DNA of 40,272 nt from Clostridiales bacterium (GTDB taxonomy: Bacteria > Bacillota > Sulfobacillia > Sulfobacillales > Sulfobacillaceae): assembly GCA_027365485.1 (NCBI GenBank), contig DAHXNH010000244.1, forward strand, positions 1 through 40,272, written 5' to 3'. A model generated the notes under the pieces. That model searched no databases and was not told where the DNA came from. It saw only the letters and a program-made list of their open reading frames with translations. The first letter of the stretch is position 1. The number at the start of each line of letters is the position of its first letter. A program made the translations under genes and the position numbers. Shown here piece by piece: positions 7,825 to 15,433 of this stretch.

Positions 7825-8093
7825 GACGGCGTCCGTTCTTCAATGTGAGCGATGAACTGTCGCAGTAATTCTTCCAATAATTCGTCGCGTTCTACCCGAC
7901 GAATTAAATTTCGCGCTCCCAAGTGACTAGTGATGTAGGCCGGATCGCCCGATAAGAGGTAGCCAACCAGTTGACTGGTCGGATTGTAACCTCGGTCTTT
8001 CAGCGCCGCGTAGACCTCGCGCAAAACGGCGTCGGCTTGATTGAATGCTTCCGAATGGCCGTAAAGTCTTCGTGTTTCGTCCAAGCCACTCAC
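7821..8093 (-). CDS. ireB: IreB family regulatory phosphoprotein (DUF965)
   Basis: This 90-residue protein matches the DUF965/YrzL family across its whole length: [65 protein letters not shown]. In enterococci the homologue IreB is a target of a PASTA-type Ser/Thr kinase and affects cell-wall antibiotic tolerance. Thr7 and nearby residues are in the region phosphorylated there. It sits between alaS and ruvX, as in most Firmicutes, and its 3' end overlaps ruvX. Confidence 0.92.
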   Translation of the reverse strand: MSGLDETRRLYGHSEAFNQADAVLREVYAALKDRGYNPTSQLVGYLLSGDPAYITSHLGARNLIRRVERDELLEELLRQFIAHIEERTPS

Positions 8094-8122
8094 GGTGTTC
8101 CCCCCTTCTTATTCACTTCTTG

Positions 8123-10741
8123 TTAAACTGAAACGGTTGCCAATTCGGTCTGTAAGTCCCTGCGCACTAAATCGAGCAAGGCACCCACGCTATCGCCTTG
8201 GCGGCCGCCAGCCTGAGCAAAATCGGGTCGGCCTCCCCCGCCCCCGCCCATGGCCGGGGCCCAACGTTTGACCAGGCGGCTGGCATCCAGTCCATGATGG
8301 ACCAAGGCTTGACTTAAAAATACCACCATGGCCGATCGCGTGCCATGACCGGAAGCCAGAACCGCCACGTCAACCCACGGTTTGATCCCGTCCAGGTATT
8401 CGCGTAATCCGTCGGCATCGACAAATGGATGAACCGGTGCTATCACCACTCGAAACCCGTGCCAACGCTCGCTGTGTTCGGCCAACTCCCGGCCTAAGTG
8501 CGCCCGAGACTCGGATTCTAATCGAGCCAAGCGTACTGCATTTTGCCGAGTCTCGCGCAGAAGTTCTTCGACGCGTTCGGGTAGTTGATCTTCTGAGGTT
8601 TTGAGGAGGGCGCACAGCCGCTGTTCGCGGCTACGCATCGTCTGACTCCAGGAGACGCTCTCTTTGCCGGTCAAGGCTTCAATCCGGCGAGATCCTGAGC
8701 CTACACTGGACTCTTGGGTAATCACGAAGAGTCCAATTTCTCCGGTTCGTGTCACATGGGTGCCTCCACACAGCTCCTGGCTGGCTCCCGGGACTGAGAC
8801 CACCCGGACTCTTTCGCCATATTTATCACCAAAAAACGCAACCGCCCCGCCGGCGAGCGCGTCTTCTCGAAGCATTTCCTCAGTATTTACCGGGCGATCC
8901 TCCAAGATCCAGCCGTTGACTTGTTCTTCTATGGTCTTGAGTTCTCCGTCCGTGAGCGCTTGGTGATAGGCGAAGTCGAAGCGGAGGCGATCCGGGGCAA
9001 CCAGCGACCCGGTCTGGTGGACGCCCTCTCCTAAGATTTGGCGAAGCGCCGCGTGCAACAAGTGGGTGGCGGTATGGTTGCGTCTGGAGCCGGAGCGCCA
9101 GCCGGCATCGACCGCGGCGGCGATGGATTCACCCACCGTGAAAGCTCCCGTGACGACCTCTCCATAGTGCCAGACGCTGCCATTCATTCGAACGACATCG
9201 AGGACCAAGAATTGGCCATGCGGTCCGACGATATTCCCGCGGTCGCCGACTTGTCCACCGCCTTCAGCATAAAACGGGGTCGTGGGCAGCCAAAGATATC
9301 CGGATTCACCTTGCGAGATCTTCTCCACCGCTTCGCCGTCAACAACCATCGCTTCCACCGGCACCGATGATAGGAAGAGCTGATCGTATCCGATAAACAT
9401 GGTTGAAGGCCGGGCAGGCACGGTCTGGTTGAGGTACTGACGGGTGGTGCGAGCCCGTTCTCGTTGTGCCGCCATGGCTCGATCGAAGGCGGATTGGTCC
9501 ACCGCAATGCCTTGTTCTTCGGCAGCGTCTTGAGTCAAATCTAACGGAAATCCATATGTGTCGTATAGGATAAACGCGTCTTCACCGGAGAGCGTATCGC
9601 CTGGGGTCATGGTGGATAACTTTTGGTTTAAGACGTTCAATCCGGCTGTGAGCGTGGTGACAAAACGCTCTTCTTCGAGTTGAATGGCTTCCACAATGAC
9701 CGGTTCCAGTCGGTCTAGCTCTGGGTAAGCGCTCGCCATGGTTTCCCGAACGCTCGGTACCAGTCGATATAGAAACGGTCGATCCAGCTTCAAGACGCGC
9801 CCATAACGCACTGCCCGCCGCAAAATGCGGCGCATGACATAGCCCCGACCCATATTGCTGAAGGTTACGCCATCGGCCAATAGAAAGCTGACCGCGCGAA
9901 CGTGGTCGGCAATAACCCGAAATGCCATCCCATCACTGCCAGGATCGTAGGTCATTCCGCTTAAATCCTCAACTTGGGAAATGATCGGGCGCATTAGGTC
10001 GGTATCAAACGTAGAATCCACGCCTTGCAAAAATGCCGCAATCCGTTCCAACCCCATACCGGTATCAATGCTCGGACGGGGCAAAGGGACCAACGTGCCC
10101 GACGCATCGCGATTATATTGCATAAACACCAAATTCCAAATTTCTTGGATGCGGTCACATTCGCACAGACCCAGGCCACACTCGGGGCCACAGCGATAGG
10201 CATCGCCGCGGTCCACGAAAATCTCGCTGCACGGCCCGCACGGACCAGTCTCACCCATCGACCAAAAGTTATCATGTTCGCCTAAGCGAACGATGCGCTC
10301 GGGAGCGATGTGAGCCACTTCTTGCCACAGACGATAAGCCTCATCATCCGATTCAAAGATGGTGACCCAAAGGCGGTCAGGGTCGATGCCAAGCTCGTCG
10401 GTAAGAAATCCCCAAGCCAAGGTCATCGCTTCCTGTTTGAAGTAGTCGCCAAAGGAAAAGTTCCCCAGCATTTCAAAAAATGTTTGATGTCGAGCAGTGC
10501 GGCCGACTTGATCGAGATCGTTGTGCTTTCCGCCCGCGCGCATACATTTTTGTGCAGACACGGCCCGAGAGTACTCCCGTTGCTCAATCCCCAAAAACAC
10601 GTCCTTAAATTGGACCATGCCGGCATTGGTGAAGAGCAATGTCGGATCGCCAGCAGGCACTAACGATGAGCTAGGCACTAAGCGATGGCCATGGTTCTGG
10701 AAATAGTCTAGAAATTTTTGGCGAATGTCTGCAGCCTTCAA
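8123..10741 (-). CDS. alaS: Alanine--tRNA ligase
   Basis: This is an 872-residue class II synthetase of normal length. The N-terminal catalytic core starts IRQKFLDYFQNHGH and includes LLFTNAGMVQFKDVFLG. The editing domain has the zinc-binding HTATHLLHAALRQIL and CGGTH motifs. The C-terminal region ends with the glycine-rich MGGGGGGRPDFAQAG of the DHHA1 domain. A four-Cys zinc-like cluster lies near 180-195 (CGPECGLGLCEC). The start is TTG at 10741, preceded by AAGGGGG; no better ATG exists and homology begins immediately. No T-box motif is seen upstream; a promoter is predicted at 10789-10818. The ireB start follows 29 bp downstream. Confidence 0.97.
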   Translation of the reverse strand: MKAADIRQKFLDYFQNHGHRLVPSSSLVPAGDPTLLFTNAGMVQFKDVFLGIEQREYSRAVSAQKCMRAGGKHNDLDQVGRTARHQTFFEMLGNFSFGDYFKQEAMTLAWGFLTDELGIDPDRLWVTIFESDDEAYRLWQEVAHIAPERIVRLGEHDNFWSMGETGPCGPCSEIFVDRGDAYRCGPECGLGLCECDRIQEIWNLVFMQYNRDASGTLVPLPRPSIDTGMGLERIAAFLQGVDSTFDTDLMRPIISQVEDLSGMTYDPGSDGMAFRVIADHVRAVSFLLADGVTFSNMGRGYVMRRILRRAVRYGRVLKLDRPFLYRLVPSVRETMASAYPELDRLEPVIVEAIQLEEERFVTTLTAGLNVLNQKLSTMTPGDTLSGEDAFILYDTYGFPLDLTQDAAEEQGIAVDQSAFDRAMAAQRERARTTRQYLNQTVPARPSTMFIGYDQLFLSSVPVEAMVVDGEAVEKISQGESGYLWLPTTPFYAEGGGQVGDRGNIVGPHGQFLVLDVVRMNGSVWHYGEVVTGAFTVGESIAAAVDAGWRSGSRRNHTATHLLHAALRQILGEGVHQTGSLVAPDRLRFDFAYHQALTDGELKTIEEQVNGWILEDRPVNTEEMLREDALAGGAVAFFGDKYGERVRVVSVPGASQELCGGTHVTRTGEIGLFVITQESSVGSGSRRIEALTGKESVSWSQTMRSREQRLCALLKTSEDQLPERVEELLRETRQNAVRLARLESESRAHLGRELAEHSERWHGFRVVIAPVHPFVDADGLREYLDGIKPWVDVAVLASGHGTRSAMVVFLSQALVHHGLDASRLVKRWAPAMGGGGGGRPDFAQAGGRQGDSVGALLDLVRRDLQTELATVSV

Positions 10742-10788
10742 CCCGTTGCCCCCTTGGTGAAATATCTCAGCATTTGAAGCTGCTTCTC

Positions 10789-10818
10789 ATTGTAGCGATT
10801 CTCGGAGAAAACGGTCAA
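10789..10818 (-). promoter_or_regulatory. Predicted alaS promoter and inverted repeat
   Basis: On the minus strand, TTGACC (10813-10818), an 18-bp spacer and TACAAT (10789-10794) fit a vegetative sigma-A promoter. The same region lies inside an interrupted inverted repeat: CTCAT plus TAGCGA (10786-10798) against TCGCTA plus ATGAG (10837-10849). The repeat may be an operator or residual terminator of the upstream gene. Confidence 0.6.
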
Positions 10819-10862
10819 GAACGGAGAGAAGAGATTTCGCTAAGATGAGCCAGCGTTCTGTT

Positions 10863-11900
10863 TTAGACTAAGCGTCGAGAAAGGTGAGCAACGATGACTT
10901 TCACCACCGCAGCCGTCGGTACGGCCAGCAGCAACCCGGTTAGCCCGCCAAGATCGCCTCCGGCCAGCAGCGCAAAAATGACGATGAGGGGATGAAGCCC
11001 CACCGAGCCGCCCACGACTTTAGGCGCGATGACGGTGCCTTCCAACTGGTGGATAATGACAAAACCAATGATAACGTAGGCCACTTTCCAAGGAGAGATG
11101 GTTAGGGCTAGGATCACGGCGGGAATGGCCCCCACAATGGGACCGACGTAGGGTAAAATGTCGGTGATTCCCGCCAAGGCACCAATCAGAAGGGCAAAGG
11201 GAATGCCAAGGATCATCGTCCAGGCAGCAGAAAGCACGGCGACCAGAAACGCCACCAATAGTTGGCCGCGAATGAACCCGTTTAAGGCTTGATCAATATC
11301 AATCCCTAATTTAAACACAGAAGGTTGCCATGTCCACGGGATCAGTGTCCAAAACCGGATCCGGATTCGCTCCAGATCTTTTAAAACAAAAAACGCTAAG
11401 ATCGGAGCCACGAATACGCTGAGAACGCCGGGTACCAGGCCAAGGGCAGCGCGTAAAAGGGATTGGACTATGCCAAACAGATACGTTTCCAAGCGATGAG
11501 TGGTTTGGTTCAGCATGGTTCGAATCGAGGGGGGAATCGGAGCTTGGTGAAATTTTTGCAACCAAAAGGACCAGTAGCCTTCAAGCGCACTGGTCCAGGC
11601 AGGGAGACGGTGAATCAAGCGCAAGCTCTCTTGCAATAACCGCGGTATAAGGTACACGCCGACAAGAAACAAAGCAGCCCCAAACAGCGCATAGATGGCG
11701 ACGATGGCAACCATCCGAGGAACCCCGCGTCTGGCGCACCAATCGACGAAGGGAGCTAACAAATAGGCAATAATCAAGGCGAAAAGGAATGGGGTTAACA
11801 CTGGTTTGGCCAACCAGGTCAACCACATTCCTCCGACGACGAGTACGGCGATGAAGGCTGCACGTACACCCTGAATCCAATTAATTCCTCTCGAAGGCAC
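10863..11900 (-). CDS. AI-2E family transporter (YtvI/TqsA type)
   Basis: This is a 345-residue polytopic membrane protein of the AI-2 exporter family. It has paired N-terminal helices (AAFIAVLVVGGMWLTWL, PVLTPFLFALIIAYLLAPFV), a long amphipathic middle section and five further helices. Family signatures are VLSVFVAPILAFFVLKDLE, GIPFALLIGALAGITDILPY, VGPIVGAIPAVILAL and HQLEGTVIAPKVVGGSVGLH. Members include sodium/proton antiporters as well as putative signal exporters, so the substrate is unknown. A homologue is found upstream of alaS in other Firmicutes. It is 1 bp after the preceding small gene. Confidence 0.9.
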   Translation of the reverse strand: MPSRGINWIQGVRAAFIAVLVVGGMWLTWLAKPVLTPFLFALIIAYLLAPFVDWCARRGVPRMVAIVAIYALFGAALFLVGVYLIPRLLQESLRLIHRLPAWTSALEGYWSFWLQKFHQAPIPPSIRTMLNQTTHRLETYLFGIVQSLLRAALGLVPGVLSVFVAPILAFFVLKDLERIRIRFWTLIPWTWQPSVFKLGIDIDQALNGFIRGQLLVAFLVAVLSAAWTMILGIPFALLIGALAGITDILPYVGPIVGAIPAVILALTISPWKVAYVIIGFVIIHQLEGTVIAPKVVGGSVGLHPLIVIFALLAGGDLGGLTGLLLAVPTAAVVKVIVAHLSRRLV

Positions 11901-11901
11901 G

Positions 11902-12084
11902 CTAACTCATGCGTCTGCGCGCCAGGCGCATGCCCTGGGTACGTACTTTGGACATGGTGGGCCCGAGTTCTCGGGCCGCACGCCACAAGGGATTTCGAGG
12001 ACGACTCTTGCGAATCAACCAAACTCCAGCGACGACCGCTCCGACCAGCGCACCGGTCACCATTCCGTTGACGTATTTTTTCAC
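11902..12084 (-). CDS. Small YtxH-like membrane protein
   Basis: This 60-residue protein has one glycine/alanine-rich membrane helix (about 8-24, MVTGALVGAVVAGVWLI) followed by a strongly basic tail (RKSRPRNPLWRAARELGP, RLARRRMS). This layout resembles YtxH-like small membrane proteins, but the match rests on overall architecture. It lies between the zinc-ribbon gene (4-bp overlap) and the permease gene (1-bp gap), so it is clearly part of the operon. Function unknown. Confidence 0.7.
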   Translation of the reverse strand: MKKYVNGMVTGALVGAVVAGVWLIRKSRPRNPLWRAARELGPTMSKVRTQGMRLARRRMS

Positions 12085-12272
12085 CTTAGTGCTCCTTCCG
12101 ACCCGAGCTGAGGCTCAATCCGAGTCAACTCCCCGTCTTGTTCGACGCTATACATCCGGATTCCGCGGTGCGACAAGGAAAACTCAATATAACAATCCCA
12201 GCAGTAAAACTGGCCCGTACCCACCTTGCCTACGTTGCGACTTCCGCACGATGGGCAATTCAAAGTGTCCAC
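12081..12272 (-). CDS. Small zinc-ribbon protein
   Basis: This is a 63-residue protein starting at GTG 12272, preceded by GGGAGGCGG and overlapping the end of the PRC-barrel gene. A longer reading from 12338 lies wholly within that gene and is less likely. CPSC (residues 6-9) and CWDC (24-27) form a CxxC-x14-CxxC zinc ribbon. The rest (FSLSHRGIRMYSVEQDG) looks like a short beta-rich tail. It may be a nucleic-acid-binding or partner protein. The small gene is conserved in position only by inference. It overlaps the next gene by 4 bp. Confidence 0.7.
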   Translation of the reverse strand: MDTLNCPSCGSRNVGKVGTGQFYCWDCYIEFSLSHRGIRMYSVEQDGELTRIEPQLGSEGALR

Positions 12273-12778
12273 ATGCCGCCTCCCTTGGTCGAGTCGCGTA
12301 CCCCTAAAGTGTCCCCGGAATAGTGCAGTTTGATGCATCGCGAGCTGCCAATATCGATGTCATCGGTGGAAATGATCGGCGAGCCCGCCCAGAGGTCAAG
12401 CAGCAACCCCCGAGACAAAACCAACCCCTGAAGCGTCGGATGGCGGCTATCAAGGATGAGATCGCGGACAACCCCTACCGCCTGGTCATTCGAGTCCACC
12501 ACCGGGGCGTGTATCCAAGTGGCCGTTTTGCTGAGGTGGGTTCGAATGCGACTGCGTGACCAGCGCTCCAGTTGCTTGTTCGATACTGCCTTGAGTCCGA
12601 ATGGGGTCATGATAGTCTCTTCGCACCACGGCAAGACTGCGGTGCGCCATCGGCGACGCAATAAAAAGCCTACTAATCGCGGTTCGGGCCAATCTAGCAG
12701 AACGTCGACGACATGCATAGTCGGGGACCCTGGGCGGTCAAAGATTACCGGCAGGTTCAATAGATGCCATCGGGTCAT
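12260..12778 (-). CDS. PRC-barrel domain protein
   Basis: This 172-residue protein has two PRC-barrel-like halves. The first (about 5-70) is divergent: LPVIFDRPGSPTMHVVDVLL, PRLVGFLLRRRWRTAVLPW. The second (about 88-150) is clearer: APVVDSNDQAVGVVRDLILD, LQGLVLSRGLLLDLWAG. PRC barrels occur in photosynthetic reaction-centre H subunits, RimM and many small Firmicute proteins, often as interaction modules. The ATG at 12778 is preferred; a TTG at 12784 falls inside the upstream hairpin stem. The upstream neighbour is mnmA. Confidence 0.75.
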   Translation of the reverse strand: MTRWHLLNLPVIFDRPGSPTMHVVDVLLDWPEPRLVGFLLRRRWRTAVLPWCEETIMTPFGLKAVSNKQLERWSRSRIRTHLSKTATWIHAPVVDSNDQAVGVVRDLILDSRHPTLQGLVLSRGLLLDLWAGSPIISTDDIDIGSSRCIKLHYSGDTLGVRDSTKGGGMWTL

Positions 12779-12820
12779 TACCAAAGCCCCCCTTTTCTTT
12801 GCGGCAGGGGGGCTTTGGTA
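12779..12820 (-). terminator. Strong 14-bp hairpin between mnmA and PRC gene
   Basis: TACCAAAGCCCCCC (12779-12792) pairs perfectly with GGGGGGCTTTGGTA (12807-12820) around a 14-nt loop. It begins 7 bp after the mnmA stop and ends at the start codon of the next gene. No T-run follows on either strand, so it may be an attenuator, an mRNA processing or stability element, or a weak terminator. Confidence 0.6.
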
Positions 12821-12827
12821 TCACGGG

Positions 12828-13886
12828 TTAACCCTTTGCGATGCGTCCGCCTGCCAACAACTGCTCACCATCATAAAGCGCCGCAATTTGACCGGGGGTA
12901 ACCGCCCACTGCGGGTAGGAAAACTGAACGGTCGCTGTTTGGTCGGCTTCGGCCTTCCATTGGGCGGGTTCGGGATCCATGTTATAGCGGATCTTCACCC
13001 GTCCCGTGTACTCTGAGCGCGCTGCCGTTCCGCCGGTATAATGGACCTGAATCACCCGTAGCTGCGACGATAAGGCCGCCTTCCGGTCGCCAATCATCAC
13101 CTGGTTGGAGGACTCATCGAGCCTTACCACATATTGCGGGGTCGGAGTGGTAATCCCTAGGCCTTTGCGTTGACCAACGGTATAAAATGCGATGCCGCGA
13201 TGTTGACCCACGATAGCACCAGAGCTGTCAACGATGTCGCCAGGGCGAAGAGACTCGGGGCGACTTCGCTCTAAATAGCCGGCGTAGTCGTTTTTAGGCA
13301 CAAAACACAACTCTTGACTATCAGGCTTCCCTGCCGTCACCAGTTCCCATTCTTCCGCCAACGCCCGAGTTTCTGTTTTTTGGTATTCCCCAAGCGGGAA
13401 CAGACAATGCGCCAAATCCTCTTGCCCCAGACTGTACAATAAATAACTTTGGTCTTTGGTCAGATCCCGTGCCCGCCAAAGTTGGTAGCGACCATCGTGT
13501 TCCACGCGTCGTACATAGTGCCCCGTCGCCAGATAGTCACATCCCTGACTTTGGGCCCAGTCCCACATCGCTCCAAATTTGATGTAGCGGTTACACATCG
13601 CACAGGGATTAGGCGTCGTTCCGGCTAGGTATCCCAACTCGAAAGGCTCAATCACCCGCTGGTAAAAGGTACTCTCGACATCGACCAAAAAATGTTTGAT
13701 CCCGAGTTTTTTGGCAACTCGACGAGCATCTACCACGGCTTCCAACGAGCAACACGAGTTAGTCGACTCGGCCGGTAAATGTCGCATGGTCACGGCAATC
13801 ACTTCGTATCCCTGCTGTAAAAGCAATGCGGCGGCGACCGAGGAGTCGACGCCGCCGCTGAGTCCGATGGCTACCTTCTTCCCCAT
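12828..13886 (-). CDS. mnmA: tRNA-specific 2-thiouridylase
   Basis: This 352-residue enzyme adds sulfur to uridine 34 of tRNA Lys, Glu and Gln. The PP-loop SGGVDSSVAAALL is at residues 9-21. The two catalytic cysteines are in NPCAMCN and DSQELCFV. TGHYVRR and the C-terminal barrel (YVVRLDESSNQVMIGD) are standard. Its ATG shares one base with the stop codon of the Rrf2 gene, so the two are translationally coupled. The cysteine desulfurase that usually sits between them in Firmicutes is absent here. Confidence 0.96.
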   Translation of the reverse strand: MGKKVAIGLSGGVDSSVAAALLLQQGYEVIAVTMRHLPAESTNSCCSLEAVVDARRVAKKLGIKHFLVDVESTFYQRVIEPFELGYLAGTTPNPCAMCNRYIKFGAMWDWAQSQGCDYLATGHYVRRVEHDGRYQLWRARDLTKDQSYLLYSLGQEDLAHCLFPLGEYQKTETRALAEEWELVTAGKPDSQELCFVPKNDYAGYLERSRPESLRPGDIVDSSGAIVGQHRGIAFYTVGQRKGLGITTPTPQYVVRLDESSNQVMIGDRKAALSSQLRVIQVHYTGGTAARSEYTGRVKIRYNMDPEPAQWKAEADQTATVQFSYPQWAVTPGQIAALYDGEQLLAGGRIAKG

Positions 13887-14365
13887 TATCCCGTTCCCTC
13901 CCTGCTAATCTTTGTGCTAACCGCCGTTCTCGTCTTCAATACCAAAGGGCCTCGGTCCTGTGATAGGATTAAGTGAGCAAGGGTAATCCCATTCATGGTG
14001 TCCACCAACGCTGATTGCACCCGATTCCAGATATCAGGACCGACACATGATGCCCAATCGGGACACTGACTAGGATCTGTTCCTGTGCAATCGGCCAAAG
14101 CGATGGGGCCTTCCAGCGCGCGCACAATGTCGCCTACCGAAATCTGAGCAGGGTCCCGGCTTAGCTGATAGCCACCTTGCGATCCACGGACTCCATCAAC
14201 GATGCCTGAACGTTTCAAGGATGCCATGAGTTGCTCTAAGTACGGTTCGGAAATGGATTGCGATTTGGCGATAGCGCCTACCGGCAATGGCCCTTGGCCA
14301 TAATGCAAGGCTAATTCATAAACCGCTTTGACACCATAGCGTCCCTTGCTAGACACACGCAACAC
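13886..14365 (-). CDS. Rrf2 family regulator (IscR/CymR-like)
   Basis: This 159-residue DNA-binding protein has an N-terminal winged helix (VSSKGRYGVKAVYELALHYG, SISEPYLEQLMASLKRSGIV, GSQGGYQLSR) and the Rrf2 signature. Three cysteines, Cys93, Cys101 and Cys107 (C-x7-C-x5-C), resemble the 2Fe-2S ligands of IscR (C-x5-C-x5-C). That suggests an iron-sulfur sensor rather than a CymR-type sulfur regulator, though the spacing differs. The start is GTG at 14365 after AGGGGGTGATC. It is coupled to mnmA, linking iron-sulfur or sulfur status to tRNA thiolation. A promoter and a palindromic operator lie just upstream. Confidence 0.88.
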   Translation of the reverse strand: MLRVSSKGRYGVKAVYELALHYGQGPLPVGAIAKSQSISEPYLEQLMASLKRSGIVDGVRGSQGGYQLSRDPAQISVGDIVRALEGPIALADCTGTDPSQCPDWASCVGPDIWNRVQSALVDTMNGITLAHLILSQDRGPLVLKTRTAVSTKISREGTG

Positions 14366-14378
14366 ATGATCACCCCCT

Positions 14379-14417
14379 AGTTAACTTAACCCTATCATGC
14401 TCCGTCCTTGCGGTCAA
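14379..14417 (-). promoter_or_regulatory. Promoter and candidate operator of the Rrf2 gene
   Basis: On the minus strand, TTGACC (14412-14417), a 17-bp spacer and TAGGGT (14389-14394) form a plausible promoter. The perfect palindrome AGTTAACT (14379-14386) lies directly downstream of the -10, placed for autorepression. The operator role is inference. Confidence 0.5.
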
Positions 14418-14434
14418 CGCAGGGAATGGAGGAG

Positions 14435-14587
14435 GCCGCCTGGCGTTAGGATAGGTGCTTGGTCCTTGTTAGTATGGGGTTCAGCATTTGCGGCCGGGCC
14501 GGGACAGCTCCGAAACCCGTCAGCGAGGAGTCGCCGTAGGGAAGCGGCCTTAGAGGGACCTTAAGCATCAAAGGCCAGAGGCGAGGC
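14435..14587. ncRNA. Possible rod-shaped structured RNA
   Basis: No gene is present in the interval between sdhB and the Rrf2 gene. A nested, interrupted helix can be drawn. GCC-GCC-TGGC (14435-14444) pairs with GCCA-GGC-GGC (14574-14587, with GA bulges). TGCTT-GGTCC (14456-14465) pairs with GGACC-AAGCA (14556-14567, with a TT bulge). The interior is GC-rich, with further short helices. Length would be about 150 nt. No known riboswitch motif was recognised and the strand is not fixed. It does not resemble the 6S candidate at 20855-21080. It could be a leader or remnant. Confidence 0.35.
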
Positions 14588-14600
14588 TTAAGTCTTGGCC

Positions 14601-14650
14601 GAAAAGAGAAAACGTCAAGAACCACCAGAGGATCCTGGTCGTTCTTGACG
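14601..14650 (-). terminator. Intrinsic terminator of the sdh operon
   Basis: On the minus strand, CGTCAAGAAC at 14641-14650 pairs perfectly with GTTCTTGACG at 14613-14622, with a nested ACCAG/CTGGT stem. The hairpin is followed by TTTTCTCTTTTC (14601-14612). It begins 16 bp after the sdhB stop. Confidence 0.85.
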
Positions 14651-14665
14651 CATCCTGGGCGAGAC

Positions 14666-15433
14666 CTAGCTCGTTACCGTGGACGAGGGCTGAGAGCTTG
14701 TCGACGATCGTTGAAAACGACGAAAAATGGCTCGAATGGGATCCCAATACAAATCGGCGACGCGCTCTTTTAACGGGATGATGGCGTTGTCGGTAATCAC
14801 GATATGCTCGGGACAGACCTCCACACAACAACGGGTCACATTGCACATTGGCAATCCGGCCACGTCTTTCAAAAATTCGCGGCGGTCTTGGGTATCCATG
14901 GGATGCATCTCCCATTCCGCAATCTTTGCCATCATTCGTGGTCCAAAATAGCGGTCGCGAGCGTTATGGTCCCGGAGCACGTGACACGTATCTTGGCACA
15001 AAAAGCACTCGATGCATTGATGAAATTCCTGGACCCTATCCACATCGCGTTGGTACATAGTAAAGGGCGCCGGCGTCCTAGGGGAAAATGCCGGGATCTG
15101 CTTAGCAGCACGATAATTGGATGAAACGTCGGTGACAAGGTCTTTAATCAGGGGAAATGCGTGCATGGGCCTGACATGCACGACTTGCCCCTCGTATTGG
15201 TCAAGCCGGGTCTTACATAAAAGCTTGGGCCGACCATTGATTTCTGCGCTGCAGGAGCCACAATGAGCAGCTTTGCAATTCCAGCGCACAGCTAAGTCGG
15301 GCGCATGTTCTGCCTGAATGTAATGAAGAGCATCCAAAACCACCATGCCCGTTTCCAAGGGTACGTGGAACTCCTCTTCGCGACCACCTGTCTGGTCACC
15401 GCGAAATACGCTTAATACCATCTCTTCACTCAT
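14666..15433 (-). CDS. sdhB: Succinate dehydrogenase/fumarate reductase iron-sulfur subunit
   Basis: This 255-residue subunit passes electrons from the flavoprotein to the membrane subunit. The N-terminal ferredoxin domain has CKAAHCGSCSAEING and a following LLC for the 2Fe-2S cluster. The C-terminal domain has CIECFLCQDTC and CNVTRCCVEVCP for the other two clusters. The ATG overlaps the sdhA stop by 4 bp. It is the last gene of the sdhCAB operon, and a terminator follows. Confidence 0.95.
   Translation of the reverse strand: MSEEMVLSVFRGDQTGGREEEFHVPLETGMVVLDALHYIQAEHAPDLAVRWNCKAAHCGSCSAEINGRPKLLCKTRLDQYEGQVVHVRPMHAFPLIKDLVTDVSSNYRAAKQIPAFSPRTPAPFTMYQRDVDRVQEFHQCIECFLCQDTCHVLRDHNARDRYFGPRMMAKIAEWEMHPMDTQDRREFLKDVAGLPMCNVTRCCVEVCPEHIVITDNAIIPLKERVADLYWDPIRAIFRRFQRSSTSSQPSSTVTS

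Noticed and set aside
10742..10862. T-box leader for alaS
   Set aside because: The conserved T-box antiterminator motif is absent; a simple promoter explains the region.
14435..14587. SRP RNA, RNase P RNA or 6S RNA
   Set aside because: Signature motifs of these RNAs are missing, and the 6S candidate is better placed at 20855-21080.
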